A stretch of 43,906 bases of DNA. Source: Aerococcus sp. HMSC062A02 (GTDB lineage: Bacteria > Bacillota > Bacilli > Lactobacillales > Aerococcaceae). Made by a program: the position numbers and the translations under genes. Of this stretch, positions 28,469 through 38,010 are shown one piece after another; within the stretch, counting starts at the first letter, position 1; every line of letters begins with the position of its first letter. The stretch is from NCBI RefSeq assembly GCF_001809535.1, contig NZ_KV797932.1, forward strand, positions 1 to 43,906, in the 5' to 3' direction. The notes under the pieces are model-generated. The model did no database searches. It saw only the letters and a program-made list of their open reading frames with translations, and was not told where the DNA came from.

Positions 28469-29750
28469 AGGCCCACAAAATAAGAAAAAACAAGTTAGAA
28501 AAAGCAAAACCACCACCTGGAAGATCATCACAGCTGGTCTTTTAGGACTGGTTGTCGTCGCCCTCTTAGGGATCTTTTTCTTCCGTAATGTCTTCTCCTC
28601 TGCTGGCAACACCGACTATCAGAAGGCAGAGGTCAGCACAACTGATCTAGAAATTTATGACCAAAAGCTGATTGGTCGTCCTGCTACCCTCCCCTCCCGT
28701 TTCTATGTGGATAGTGGCGTCGACATTGCCTATCCTAAAGAAGGAGTTAAAGGGATCTACCTGTCAGCAACTGGCATGGGGACGCCCCAGCTCCTCCAAG
28801 ACAATATTAACTTAATCGACAATAGCGGTTTAAATTCCGTCGTTATTGATGTCAAATCAGACTGGGGCTCAATCACAACCCCTCTGGAATCCGATAATCC
28901 TTTGATTGGTAAATTCCTTGACCAAACCTTCGATGTCAAAGAAATGATGAAAATTTTTGAAGAGAAGCAAATCTATCCAATTGCTCGGATCACCACCTTC
29001 AAGGACACCTTTGCAGCTGAAGAACACCCTGAATGGAGTTTCAAACGATCTAACGGTGAGATTTGGAAGGACGCCAGCGGGCAAACCTTCCTGAACCCAT
29101 ACAATAAAGAGACCTGGGACTACATTGTGGATGTCGCTCAGGCCGCAGCCAAAGCTGGTTTCAAGGACATCCAATTCGACTATGTTCGCTTCCCTGAAGG
29201 CTTTGAAACATTCGGCACCTCATTAGAATACGATATGGGGGACTATGTGGAATATGGCAAGGACAGTATCGAAGCCCGCCAAAAGGCCATCACAGATTTC
29301 CTAGCCTATGCCCACGATGCCCTCCAACCTTATGGCGTCAATGTATCAGCTGATATCTTCGGCTATGTAACAACCACTGGGAGTGCTCCAGGTATCGGTC
29401 AAAACTACCACGATATTGCCGAACAGGTCGATGCGATCTCGGCTATGATTTATCCAAGCCACTGGAACAACGGTGACTTCGGTCTAGCTGCTCCTGACTT
29501 GGAACCTTATAAGGTCGTAGACATCTATACCCAAGCAGAATTGGATCAATTGGATGCCGTCCAGGATAAACCAATTGTCCGTCCATGGCTCCAAGCCTTT
29601 ACCGCTTCCTATCTAGGTTCAGGCAATTATAAAGAATACGACGCCCAAGCCTACCAAGACCAAATCGACGCCCTTGCCGAACACGGGGTCAATGAATACC
29701 TCTTCTGGAATGCAGCTAACGAATATAATCCTAATGTCGATTATAAATAG
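28458..29750 (+). CDS. Membrane-anchored putative glycoside hydrolase (DUF4015)
   Basis: A 430-residue protein with a basic N-terminus (RGPQNKKKQVRKSK), one membrane segment (about residues 22-43) and a large extracellular TIM-barrel domain of the DUF4015 putative glycoside hydrolase family. It shows KGIYLSATGMG near residue 97, VVIDVKSDWG near residue 128, the likely catalytic-strand FDYVRFPEG near residue 240, and VSADIFGYV near residue 297. The substrate is unknown; cell-wall polysaccharide is a reasonable guess from its location and its coupling to the YkyA lipoprotein gene. It ends at a strong terminator. Confidence 0.87.
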   Translation: MANRGPQNKKKQVRKSKTTTWKIITAGLLGLVVVALLGIFFFRNVFSSAGNTDYQKAEVSTTDLEIYDQKLIGRPATLPSRFYVDSGVDIAYPKEGVKGIYLSATGMGTPQLLQDNINLIDNSGLNSVVIDVKSDWGSITTPLESDNPLIGKFLDQTFDVKEMMKIFEEKQIYPIARITTFKDTFAAEEHPEWSFKRSNGEIWKDASGQTFLNPYNKETWDYIVDVAQAAAKAGFKDIQFDYVRFPEGFETFGTSLEYDMGDYVEYGKDSIEARQKAITDFLAYAHDALQPYGVNVSADIFGYVTTTGSAPGIGQNYHDIAEQVDAISAMIYPSHWNNGDFGLAAPDLEPYKVVDIYTQAELDQLDAVQDKPIVRPWLQAFTASYLGSGNYKEYDAQAYQDQIDALAEHGVNEYLFWNAANEYNPNVDYK

Positions 29751-29771
29751 GCAGCTACAGATCGAAACAAT

Positions 29772-29820
29772 GAAAATGCTCCAGTCAAACTTCTTTTCCA
29801 AGAATGACTGGAGCATTTTC
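29772..29820 (+). terminator. Terminator after the DUF4015 gene
   Basis: Hairpin GAAAATGCTCCAGTCA / TGACTGGAGCATTTTC followed by ATTTCTTTTTT. Confidence 0.9.
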
Positions 29821-29920
29821 ATTTCTTTTTTCAAATAAATTTGAAAGGGAAAAGCTTATAGCCTCAGCCTTTTCTCACATTTGCTATCAATTACTTTCTC
29901 ATCTCTCAGGACAAAAAGCT

Positions 29921-29948
29921 TTGAAAGCGTTTTATTTTATGATAGTAT
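29921..29948 (+). promoter_or_regulatory. gcv promoter with overlapping cre-like site
   Basis: TTGAAA (29921-29926) and TAGTAT (29943-29948) are separated by 16 bp. The -35 region is part of TTGAAAGCGTTTTAT, close to the cre consensus TGAAAGCGTTTTCA (12 of 14), so CcpA binding would cover the promoter. The core AAAGCGTTTTATT (29924-29936) recurs exactly upstream of gcvH at 31113-31125. Confidence 0.55.
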
Positions 29949-29997
29949 TAGCTTGTAACTATTAATTGGTTAATAAATTTAAGGAGGGAAACGTATA

Positions 29998-31110
29998 GTG
30001 AGCGTTAATTTAGAAGGACTTAAACATAGTCCACTCTTCGATTATTATGTGGAAAAAGGATTAAACCTCACCGATTTTGGGGGCTGGGCTTTGCCTATCC
30101 AATTTACCTCCCAAATCGATGAACACCACGCCGTACGGAATAAGGTTGGCTTATTTGAAACCTCACACATGGGAGAAATCATCGTCAAGGGGGAAGAAGC
30201 AGAAAACTTCCTCAATTCCCTGATCACCAATGATATCAGCAAGTGTGCGGTAAACCAAGCCCAATATACAGCTGTGGTTAAGGAAGATGGAGGCACCCTA
30301 GATGACCTCATTAACTACCGTAAGGCTGAAGATGAATTCATGGTCACCCCTAACGGTGCCAATAAGGAAAAAATCTTAGCTTGGTTAAATGAACACAATG
30401 ACGGTCAAGTTGAAATCACTGATATTTCAGATCAAGTTGGTTTAATTCCAATCCAAGGTCCAAAAGCCCAAGATGTTTTAGCAAAATTAACCGATGCCGA
30501 TCTTGACAGCATCAAAGCTTTCCACTTCTTAGATGATCAAACAGTCGCTGGTATTGACCATGTCATGATCTCACGGACAGGTTATACAGGGGAAGATGGT
30601 TTTGAACTTTACCTCAAATGGGAAGACACAGCTGACCTCTGGAAGGCCTTACTTGAAGCCGGTGAAGAATATGGTATTCAAGAATGCGGCCTCGGTGCCC
30701 GGGATACCCTTCGCTTAGAAGGCGGCATGTGCTTGTATGGCCAAGACCTAACCGAAGATATCAACCCTCTTGAAGGCGGTATTGGCTTCGCCGTTAAAGT
30801 AGATAAAGAAGTTCCCTTCATCGGCCAAGACTACCTAAAAGCGCAAAAAGAAGGCGAACAAAAACGTCAATCACGCGGCTTTGAATTAACAGGTAAAGGG
30901 ATCGCCCGTGAAGGCTATACCGTCTACAACAAGGACGGCGACGAAATTGGCTTTGTTACTTCAGGTACCAAGTCACCTACTTTCGGCAAGGCTATCGGCT
31001 ATATGATTGTCGACAAGGGAGCAACTGAATTTGGAGACGAAGTCCTTATCCAAGTGCGTAAAAAACAAGTTCCTGCTCTTGTCTGCAAGAAAGACTGGTT
31101 ACGTCGCTAA
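29998..31110 (+). CDS. gcvT: Glycine cleavage system T protein (aminomethyltransferase)
   Basis: A 370-residue folate-dependent enzyme that transfers the aminomethyl carbon from lipoyl-H protein to tetrahydrofolate, releasing ammonia. Family markers are LNLTDFGGWALPIQF near the N-terminus, FETSHMGEI near residue 50, RTGYTGEDGFELY near residue 200 and the C-terminal domain with GIAREGYTV and GFVTSGTKSPTFGKAIGY. It starts with GTG after AAGGAGGG. First of four gcv genes; the shared L protein (dihydrolipoamide dehydrogenase) is not in the window. Confidence 0.97.
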   Translation: MSVNLEGLKHSPLFDYYVEKGLNLTDFGGWALPIQFTSQIDEHHAVRNKVGLFETSHMGEIIVKGEEAENFLNSLITNDISKCAVNQAQYTAVVKEDGGTLDDLINYRKAEDEFMVTPNGANKEKILAWLNEHNDGQVEITDISDQVGLIPIQGPKAQDVLAKLTDADLDSIKAFHFLDDQTVAGIDHVMISRTGYTGEDGFELYLKWEDTADLWKALLEAGEEYGIQECGLGARDTLRLEGGMCLYGQDLTEDINPLEGGIGFAVKVDKEVPFIGQDYLKAQKEGEQKRQSRGFELTGKGIAREGYTVYNKDGDEIGFVTSGTKSPTFGKAIGYMIVDKGATEFGDEVLIQVRKKQVPALVCKKDWLRR

Positions 31111-31203
31111 TTAAAGCGTTTTATTGAGTTCGTTAAAAATTTATTATACAATGTAAGTGTCACTTAATCAGTGATAAATATTTTATAGAAAGAGGCAAGG
31201 AAA

Positions 31204-31569
31204 ATGGCTAAATTTTATACTGAAGAACACGAATGGATCGAAGTTGACGGCAAAAAAGTTCGTATCGGCTTGACTGACTATGCGGTTGAACAATTAGGAG
31301 AAATTGTTTACGTTGAACTTCCTGATGTAGACGACGAAGTTGAAGCAGAAGAAGATTTCTCATCTGTTGAATCTGTTAAATCAACTTCTGAAGTTTATTC
31401 TCCAGTAGATGGTACGATTGCCGAAGTGAATGAACGCTTAGACGATGAGCCTGAATTCATGAATGAATCACCAGCAGATGCATGGATTGCTGTTATTGAA
31501 GCTGAAGATGAAGTAGATACTTCTGACTTCATGGATGAAGCAGCTTACAAAGAGTTCATTGCTGAATAA
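31204..31569 (+). CDS. gcvH: Glycine cleavage system H protein
   Basis: A 121-residue lipoyl carrier protein that shuttles the aminomethyl group between the P, T and L proteins. The lipoylated residue is Lys59 in SVESVKSTSEV. The protein is very acidic. A 93 bp gap after gcvT contains a 13-mer shared with the gcvT promoter region, and a terminator-like hairpin follows, so H protein may be made in excess of the other subunits. In Gram-positive bacteria H-type proteins can also serve as lipoate donors. Confidence 0.97.
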   Translation: MAKFYTEEHEWIEVDGKKVRIGLTDYAVEQLGEIVYVELPDVDDEVEAEEDFSSVESVKSTSEVYSPVDGTIAEVNERLDDEPEFMNESPADAWIAVIEAEDEVDTSDFMDEAAYKEFIAE

Positions 31570-31584
31570 GCCCTTCTAAAAAGT

Positions 31585-31617
31585 AACGGGTTCAGCCCCA
31601 CTGAACCCGTTTTCTTT
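31585..31617 (+). terminator. Terminator or attenuator between gcvH and gcvPA
   Basis: Strong hairpin ACGGGTTCAG-CCCCA-CTGAACCCGT followed by TTTCTTT lies inside the gcv gene run, 16 bp after gcvH. It should cut or reduce transcription into gcvPA. Confidence 0.8.
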
Positions 31618-31655
31618 AAAAAAGCTATAATCTATAAACAAAGGATGTGAATCTA

Positions 31656-33020
31656 GTGTCAGATTACAAACACCGCTACTTACCGGTTACCGAAGAGGAC
31701 CGGAAAGAAATGCTTGAAACCATCGGTGCAAAAAGCGTTGACGAGCTTTTTGAAGATATTCCAGCCTCCGTTAGAGATTCGGTCAAAGAAGCCTTTAAGC
31801 AATTGCCAGAAGCGCTCACCGAAAGCGAATTGAAAAAACACGCTGTTGAAATCGCAGCTAAGAATGTAAACGCCGATGACTATGCCTACTTCCTTGGCGC
31901 AGGAGTTTATGATCACTTTATTCCTGCTGTTGTCAATTCTATCACACAACGCCAAGAATTTCTAACTGCCTATACACCTTATCAACCGGAGGCCAGCCAA
32001 GGGGAGCTCCAAGCCCTCTTTGAATATCAAACCATGTTGGCTGAGCTGACAGGCATGTATGTTACTAACGACTCCACTTATGATGGTTTTGTTTCTCTAG
32101 GCGAAGCTTGTAACCTTGCAACGAAACAATCCAAACGTAACAAAGTCTTGCTTTCAATGGGAGTCCACCCACAAGGTCGTGAGGTCCTTCACACCTATGG
32201 CTACGGTATGGATTATGAGGTTGAAGACATCCCACTTAAGGGTGATGTCACAGACTTCGATAAGTTAAAAGAAGCCTTCTCAGCTGATGAGGTAGGTGCT
32301 ATTGTTGTCCAATATCCAAACTTCCTCGGCTCAATCGAAGACCTCAAAGCAATTAAAGACCTGATGGAAGGCTCTAAGGCCCTCTTGGTTGTTTCAGCTA
32401 ACCCATTAGCCCTAGCTGTCCTCGAAAGCCCTGGTGCCCTAGGAGCGGATATTGTAGTCGGCGATACCCAACCATTCGGCATTCCAATGTCCTTTGGTGG
32501 ACCACATGCCGGTTACATTGCAACCACTAAGAAGTATATGCGTAAGTTACCTAGCCGTATCATTGGGCAAACCCTTGATGCCAATGGTCAACGTGGTTAT
32601 GCCATGACCATGCAGACACGCGAGCAACATATCCGCCGTGAAAAAGCTACTTCTAATATGTCTTCTAACCAAGGTCTTATGGCCCTCACTTCAGCTGTCT
32701 TCATGTCTGCTGTGGGTAAGGAAGGCATTATCGAAATGGCCAAACGTAATATCAACAAGGCACACTATCTGGCCAAGTCACTCAAAGCAGAAGGTTTTAA
32801 CGTCTTAAATGAAAGCGCATTCTTTAATGAGTTCATTGTTGATTTAAAACAACCCGTTGCAGAAGTCAACAAAGCCCTCCTAGACAAAGGTTTTGTTGGG
32901 GGCTATGACGTTTCTGATGTTTACGGCCAAGATAATACCGTCCTTCTATGCGCTACTGAAAAGAGAACAAAAGAAGAGATCGATGCTTTTGTTGAAGCTC
33001 TCGTGGAGGTGACGAAATAA
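31656..33020 (+). CDS. gcvPA: Glycine dehydrogenase subunit 1 (GcvPA)
   Basis: N-terminal half of the two-part P protein, which decarboxylates glycine and loads the H protein. Markers are [15 protein letters not shown] at the start, [15 protein letters not shown] near residue 78, [20 protein letters not shown] near residue 105 and [20 protein letters not shown] near residue 270. The GTG at 31656 is chosen because AAAGGA lies 10 bp upstream; the GTG at 31647 is within that site. 454 residues. The stop overlaps the next start (TAATG), giving coupling with gcvPB for a matched ratio of subunits. Confidence 0.97.
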   Translation: MSDYKHRYLPVTEEDRKEMLETIGAKSVDELFEDIPASVRDSVKEAFKQLPEALTESELKKHAVEIAAKNVNADDYAYFLGAGVYDHFIPAVVNSITQRQEFLTAYTPYQPEASQGELQALFEYQTMLAELTGMYVTNDSTYDGFVSLGEACNLATKQSKRNKVLLSMGVHPQGREVLHTYGYGMDYEVEDIPLKGDVTDFDKLKEAFSADEVGAIVVQYPNFLGSIEDLKAIKDLMEGSKALLVVSANPLALAVLESPGALGADIVVGDTQPFGIPMSFGGPHAGYIATTKKYMRKLPSRIIGQTLDANGQRGYAMTMQTREQHIRREKATSNMSSNQGLMALTSAVFMSAVGKEGIIEMAKRNINKAHYLAKSLKAEGFNVLNESAFFNEFIVDLKQPVAEVNKALLDKGFVGGYDVSDVYGQDNTVLLCATEKRTKEEIDAFVEALVEVTK

Positions 33021-34510
33021 TGACTGCATCTACTGAATATAACCAAACAATCTTTGAAATTTCTCGTCCAGGACGTCGGGCCATCAGCCTCCCTAAAAAT
33101 GACGTTGAGGACTATGATTTAAGCCAAGATATTCCTGACCATCTCGTCCGTAAAGAAGCAGCACGCTTACCTGAAGTTTCAGAACTCCAATTATTACGGC
33201 ACTACACCCTACTTTCTAACCGTAACTTTGGTTTGGAAACTGGTTTCTATCCTCTAGGCTCTTGTACCATGAAATACAATCCCAAAATTAATGAAGTTCT
33301 TGCCGCCTTACCAGGTTTCGCACAAGTCCACCCACTCCAGCCAAGCGAAACAGCCCAAGGTTCTCTTGAAGTCCTTTATCAACTCCAAGAAATGATCAAG
33401 CTCATCACTGGTATGGATGAAGTGACCATGCAACCTTGTGCTGGTGCCCACGGCGAATGGGCTGGGATGTTAACCATCAAGGCCTATCATGACCATAATG
33501 GCGAACTGGAACAGCGCCGTAATATCTTAATCCCTGACTCTGCCCACGGGACCAACCCTGCTACAGCTGCGATTGGTGGCTTCAATGTGATTGAAGTTAA
33601 ATCAAATCCTGAAGGGACTATTGACGTCGATGCTGTGCGAGCTGCAGTAGGACCAGATACCGCTGGGATGATGATTACCAACCCAAGTACAGCTGGTTTA
33701 TTTGAACACGATATTCTTGAAATCGCAGAAATTATCCATGAAGCTGGCGGCTTACTCTACTATGATGGTGCCAACTCTAACGCCATTTTAGGCCATACCC
33801 GTCCAGGAGATATGGACTTCGATATCGTCCACTTAAACCTCCACAAGACCTTCTCAGGTCCACACGGTGGCGGTGGCCCAGGTTCTGGCCCAATCGGGGT
33901 TAAGAAAGAATTGGCCCCCTTCTTGCCCGTTCCTCGGATCGAAAAAGAAGGCGACCAGTATGTGCTTAACAGTAACTATCCAGATTCCTATGGCCGCTTG
34001 AAAGCTTACTTCGGTAACTTTGGCGTTAACTTGAAGGCATGGGCATATATCTTAACTTATGGTGGCGAAGGCTTAACCCAAGTTTCAGAGGATGCGGTGC
34101 TTAACGCTAACTACCTCAAGGCCCGTCTGGAAGACTACTATTATGTTCCCTTCAAACAGCACTGTAAGCACGAATTTGTTATTGACTGTACGCCTCAGAA
34201 GAAATTGGGCGCCAATGCGAAAGATGTTGCCAAACGTCTCTTAGACCACAACATCCACGCTCCAACGACTTACTTCCCATTAATCGTTCATGAATGCTTA
34301 ATGATCGAACCAACCGAAACCGAACACAAGGAATCACTCGATCACTTCTGCGACGTCATGATTAAGATTGCTAAGGAAGTTGAAGAAAACGCTGAAGTTG
34401 TAAATACCGCCCCACACAATACCCCTGTTGCCCGCTTAGACGAAGCGCTCGCAGCTCGGAAGATTGTTGTGACTTACGATTTCGACCAATTAGAAACAGA
34501 AGACAAATAA
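33020..34510 (+). CDS. gcvPB: Glycine dehydrogenase subunit 2 (GcvPB)
   Basis: C-terminal, PLP-carrying half of the glycine cleavage P protein. The PLP lysine is Lys276 in [20 protein letters not shown]. The first part contains [14 protein letters not shown] near residue 86 and [13 protein letters not shown] near residue 138. At 496 residues it matches the split-P family. The window therefore holds T, H and both P subunits. Glycine cleavage is uncommon among Lactobacillales, and it joins fchA as a one-carbon folate module. Confidence 0.97.
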   Translation: MTASTEYNQTIFEISRPGRRAISLPKNDVEDYDLSQDIPDHLVRKEAARLPEVSELQLLRHYTLLSNRNFGLETGFYPLGSCTMKYNPKINEVLAALPGFAQVHPLQPSETAQGSLEVLYQLQEMIKLITGMDEVTMQPCAGAHGEWAGMLTIKAYHDHNGELEQRRNILIPDSAHGTNPATAAIGGFNVIEVKSNPEGTIDVDAVRAAVGPDTAGMMITNPSTAGLFEHDILEIAEIIHEAGGLLYYDGANSNAILGHTRPGDMDFDIVHLNLHKTFSGPHGGGGPGSGPIGVKKELAPFLPVPRIEKEGDQYVLNSNYPDSYGRLKAYFGNFGVNLKAWAYILTYGGEGLTQVSEDAVLNANYLKARLEDYYYVPFKQHCKHEFVIDCTPQKKLGANAKDVAKRLLDHNIHAPTTYFPLIVHECLMIEPTETEHKESLDHFCDVMIKIAKEVEENAEVVNTAPHNTPVARLDEALAARKIVVTYDFDQLETEDK

Positions 34511-34530
34511 AGTGATGAGCAAATCATCAT

Positions 34531-34564
34531 AAAAAGGAGCTTGGCTTAGGCCAGGCTCCTTTTA
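34531..34564. terminator. Bidirectional terminator between gcvPB and the DUF4230 gene
   Basis: Imperfect hairpin AAAAGGAGC...GGCTCCTTTT with T-rich flank, between two convergent genes. Confidence 0.8.
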
Positions 34565-34579
34565 TTTTGATTTTTCATT

Positions 34580-35176
34580 TTAAAAGCGGACTTCTACTTG
34601 GTAATTTTCATGAATTTCAGGATCCATGTTGAGCAAGTCTTCAACGGCCTGTTGGGCTTGCTTTTCTGCTTCCTCAAGTAAACCTTTATCCACAGCCTTT
34701 TTTTCGGCTGTTTTCTTTTGTTCATTGGAAAACTTGCTGTAGTCTTCGACCTTAACTTGGTTGAAAATGCTAGCTTCCTCGTCAAAGACCTTGACCGAAT
34801 CCGAATCAATTTCATGGGAAAGGACTTTGGCTTTGGGCAGTTTGACTTGGATTTTATCCCCATTGATCGAAATATCCGCTTCCGCTAAGTCAACCCCAGC
34901 GTGGATAATTCCATCATAAGAAACAATAAATTTCTTATTGGTGAAAGGAAGTTTCAGCCCGTAAAATTCACGATCATTCTCATAAGCACCGGTATTGGTA
35001 TAGAAATATTTACTAGTCGTTAGCTCTTTAGCTTCTTCTAAGCGGTTGCCGACAAGTTCAGACGTAATGTCTTCATCCCCGGCTACACTATAGTGCTGGC
35101 CTAGACCAAAAGCTAGCCCTAGCAAGATAAGCACCGCAAGGATAGAAGCTCCTATCGATTTTTTGCTTAAGCGCAT
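34580..35176 (-). CDS. DUF4230 domain protein, membrane-anchored
   Basis: A 198-residue protein with one N-terminal membrane helix (about residues 9-27) and an external domain. The pattern ELTTSKYFYTNTGAY followed by KKFIVSYDGIIHAGVDLAEADI and KIQVKLPKAKVL matches the DUF4230 family. A C-terminal charged helix (EKQAQQAVEDLLNMDPEI) follows. The role of the family is unknown. It lies about 100 bp upstream of a divergent-in-function manganese operon end, on the same strand, and is probably transcribed separately. Confidence 0.8.
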   Translation of the reverse strand: MRLSKKSIGASILAVLILLGLAFGLGQHYSVAGDEDITSELVGNRLEEAKELTTSKYFYTNTGAYENDREFYGLKLPFTNKKFIVSYDGIIHAGVDLAEADISINGDKIQVKLPKAKVLSHEIDSDSVKVFDEEASIFNQVKVEDYSKFSNEQKKTAEKKAVDKGLLEEAEKQAQQAVEDLLNMDPEIHENYQVEVRF

Positions 35177-35278
35177 ATGCCACCTCTTTTGCTTGATAAT
35201 CTCGCATTCATTCTATCACTCTTTTTAGAGCTGTCCAAAGCAAAAAATCCTCATTCCAGTAAAAATCAGCCCCAGGAC

Positions 35279-36370
35279 CTAGCTGATCCCATATTTTCTT
35301 TCTAAGTCAGCCAGATAGTCCCGTCCTTGGTCTTTTAGGCGATACTTACCGCCCGCTTCTGCAGTGATATAACCGGCTTGGACCAGGTAATCCACTTGTT
35401 CAGTCGGCAAGGCGGGATTAATGGACTGGGAGCTCTTGACCCCCTGTAAGAGGATGGCCCGCTTGATTTCCTTTCGTTGGCTATAAGCTAGGACCAAGGA
35501 AGTGATCAAGCCCTTTCGATTCAGTAAGAAGGTCAGGAGGAAGGTTAAGCCGGCAATAGTCGCCGTCATCCCAGACATGGAGACATTGAAGTAGAGCGAT
35601 AGAACATAGCCTAAGACAGCGTTCATAATCCCATAACCTGCTGATAGGGCCAGCATCACCTTGAGATCCTTAGCAATCAGATAGGCCGAAGCACCAGGTG
35701 CAATCAGGAAGGAAACCACCAGAATAGCCCCTACCGCGTCAAAGGCCACAACCGTTGTCAAGGAGCACAAGGCCATGAGGCTATAAGACAAGATACCCGC
35801 TGAAAAACCTGCAATATGGGCAAATTGCTTGTCGAAAGTCGTGATTTTTAACTCCTTGAAGAAGATGACAATAAAGGCCAGGTTGAGGACGATAAGAATG
35901 CCCATTTCGAACAAGGCTTTGGGCATTTCGAAATTAAAAACAGAAATAGTATTAAGAGGGGCTAGGATCACCTCACCCATCAAGACCATGTCAGTATCCA
36001 GGTGGACATTGCCCGCATAACGAGTGATCAAAATAACAGCGAGTGCGAAGAAGAAAGGATAGATGATCCCTACCGCATCGTCCCCCTTGATGTAGGGTGA
36101 CTGGGCCAAGAGCTCCGTTAGCCAGACCATGAGGAGGCCGAAGCTAGCTGCTCCTACAATTAAGAGCGGTGACCGGAGATCTCCGGTAATAAAGAAGGCC
36201 AAGACAATCCCTAAGAGAACCGAGTGGGAAATGGCATCTGAGACCATGGATAACTGTCTTAGAACAAGGAAAGCGCCAATCAAGGCACAGGCCACTGCTG
36301 TGACAATTAGAACCCAGAGACTGGCCTGGTTAGCCAACAATAGGGAGATAAAGTTTTCAAGACTGGACAT
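35279..36370 (-). CDS. Manganese-type ABC permease with C-terminal winged-helix-like domain
   Basis: A 363-residue protein. Residues 1 to about 285 form an ABC-3 family metal permease (QLSMVSDAISHSVLLGIVL near residue 39, and GAILVVSFLIAPGASAYL near residue 215). The remaining 75 residues are soluble and look like a winged helix: an Ile/Leu-rich helix, LPTEQVDYLVQAGYITAEAG, then KYRLKDQGRDYLADLERKYG. Plain permeases of this family are about 280-295 residues. Similar permease plus DtxR-like fusions are known in other metal transporters, such as chlamydial YtgCR. Last gene of the operon, with its start overlapping the previous gene's stop. Confidence 0.85.
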   Translation of the reverse strand: MSSLENFISLLLANQASLWVLIVTAVACALIGAFLVLRQLSMVSDAISHSVLLGIVLAFFITGDLRSPLLIVGAASFGLLMVWLTELLAQSPYIKGDDAVGIIYPFFFALAVILITRYAGNVHLDTDMVLMGEVILAPLNTISVFNFEMPKALFEMGILIVLNLAFIVIFFKELKITTFDKQFAHIAGFSAGILSYSLMALCSLTTVVAFDAVGAILVVSFLIAPGASAYLIAKDLKVMLALSAGYGIMNAVLGYVLSLYFNVSMSGMTATIAGLTFLLTFLLNRKGLITSLVLAYSQRKEIKRAILLQGVKSSQSINPALPTEQVDYLVQAGYITAEAGGKYRLKDQGRDYLADLERKYGIS

Positions 36371-37257
36371 TAATATTTACTCCTTTCAATGGCTTGACGC
36401 AACATTCCCTTCCGGCCAAAGACCATCGAGAACATGGAAAATAAGGTCATGACCACAATGATGGTTGGACCGGTTGACAATCCGTTGTAGAGGGTTGAAA
36501 AATAGGTCCCCACCACAGCCGACAAGCCCCCAAAGAAGCCCGCTAAGAGGAGGACAACATGGAAGCGGTCAGACCACATGGTGGCGGTAATGGTCGGAAT
36601 AATTAAGAGAGAGGCAATTAAGATCGTCCCCACTAACTTGAGCCCTACCCCAATGATCGACATAGTCATCACCATAATCACCCCATACATAAGCGAGGTC
36701 CGGTAGCCGATAGTCTTAGCATAGACCTCATCAAAAATAAAGACTTTGATTTCCTTATAAAAGAGGGCAAAAAGTAGGAGAGACAAAATGGCAATCACCA
36801 AGATCAACTTGATATCGTCTTCCATGATATAGGCAGCCTGGCCGAAGATATAATTCTTCAAGCCCGCCTGGGAAGCCGAGGCATACTCGGGATGACCTTG
36901 GATATAACTCTTTAAGACCATGCCCAGGCCAAAGAAGGAAGACAAGGTGACGGCCAGGGCGGCATCCAGACGCAATTTGGACTGGCGGTTGACCAATTGG
37001 ATTAAAACAAAGGCTAAAATCCCCGTCCCCATCGCCCCTAAGAGAAGGATTAGAGGGTCGCGCACCATAAAGATCATAAAGGCGAGGACAATACCCGGAT
37101 AGGCAGCGTGGCCAATGGCGTCCCCAATGAGGGATTGGCCCTTGAGTACTGAGATGGAGCCGACAACACCAGCGGCACTAGCTAACAGGAAGGTTCCCGT
37201 CGCAATCAGCAAGAAAGAATAAGAGCTTATAATTTCCCAATTAAGCATGGTAAACAC
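36370..37257 (-). CDS. Manganese-type ABC transporter permease (MntC/TroC-like)
   Basis: A 295-residue ABC-3 family permease with about eight membrane segments. It carries LKGQSLIGDAIGHAAYPGIVLAF near residue 38 and GTILIASLLIIPTITATMW near residue 210, both typical of manganese/iron importers of the TroCD/MntCD group. It pairs with the longer permease at 35279 to form a heterodimeric channel. Its start overlaps the ATPase gene end by 17 bp and its stop overlaps the next start, so it is tightly coupled. Confidence 0.88.
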   Translation of the reverse strand: MFTMLNWEIISSYSFLLIATGTFLLASAAGVVGSISVLKGQSLIGDAIGHAAYPGIVLAFMIFMVRDPLILLLGAMGTGILAFVLIQLVNRQSKLRLDAALAVTLSSFFGLGMVLKSYIQGHPEYASASQAGLKNYIFGQAAYIMEDDIKLILVIAILSLLLFALFYKEIKVFIFDEVYAKTIGYRTSLMYGVIMVMTMSIIGVGLKLVGTILIASLLIIPTITATMWSDRFHVVLLLAGFFGGLSAVVGTYFSTLYNGLSTGPTIIVVMTLFSMFSMVFGRKGMLRQAIERSKY

Positions 37258-37981
37258 CTGCCACTTCCCTGGCCAACATGTCTGCCTTGACTAAGTTCTC
37301 CGCCGTAAAGCTGCTGTCAACTGGGCCTTGGGCAATCACTTTCTTGTTTAAAATAACCAGGTGGTCAAAGTAGTCGCGGATAGTGTTCAAATCATGATGG
37401 ACAACAATACTGGTCTTGCCTTGGCTCTGAGCATCCCGGAGGAAATCAATGATAATTTTTTCCGTCCGTTTGTCGACACCAGCAAGCGGTTCATCCATAA
37501 AGTAAATATCCGCATCCTGGGCAATGGCCCGGGCAATGAAGACCCGCTGGCGCTGGCCGCCCGATAACTGGGAGATCTGCCGTTTTTTATAGTCTGATAA
37601 TCCTATCATAGCCAGAGCTTGGTCAGCTTTTTTGCGGTCCGCTTGGCTCGGCCGTTTTAACCAGCACAGGTGGACATAGCGCCCCATCAGGACTACATCC
37701 TCAACAGTTGTTGGAAAGTCCCAGTTAACGGAAGAGGTCTGCGGGATATAGGCGATTTTTTTGTGGACGTCCTTAAAGTCCTGGCCCATAATCTTCACCT
37801 GGCCTGACAAGGTTTTCTCTAGGTCCAGAATGCCTTTAATCAAAGTCGACTTCCCGGCCCCGTTCGGCCCAATGATGGCTGTAATTGAATTTTCTATAAT
37901 ATCTAGGTTGACATCCCATAGCACCGGTTTCTCATGGTAGGCCATGGTTAGGTGGTTAACACTTATAATTGCTTGACTCAT
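37241..37981 (-). CDS. Manganese-type ABC transporter ATP-binding protein
   Basis: A 246-residue ABC ATPase. It shows Walker A GPNGAGKST near residue 38, Q-loop YIPQTSSVNWDFPTTVEDVV, signature LSGGQRQRVFIARA and Walker B ADIYFMDEPLAGVDK. The SSVNWDFPTTV stretch is typical of Mn/Zn/Fe chelate-type (TroB/MntB) ATPases. It lies between the solute-binding lipoprotein gene and the permeases. A stem-loop in front of it may lower its expression relative to the lipoprotein. Confidence 0.92.
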   Translation of the reverse strand: MSQAIISVNHLTMAYHEKPVLWDVNLDIIENSITAIIGPNGAGKSTLIKGILDLEKTLSGQVKIMGQDFKDVHKKIAYIPQTSSVNWDFPTTVEDVVLMGRYVHLCWLKRPSQADRKKADQALAMIGLSDYKKRQISQLSGGQRQRVFIARAIAQDADIYFMDEPLAGVDKRTEKIIIDFLRDAQSQGKTSIVVHHDLNTIRDYFDHLVILNKKVIAQGPVDSSFTAENLVKADMLAREVAGVYHA

Positions 37982-38010
37982 TCAAATTCCTCCTCATATA
38001 TCCTTGGATA

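Noticed and set aside
29830-29925. Glycine riboswitch upstream of gcvT
   Set aside because: Only a short CTCTCAGGACAAAA stretch resembles the aptamer. The GGAGAG and CCGAAGG parts are missing, and the likely promoter lies downstream of it.
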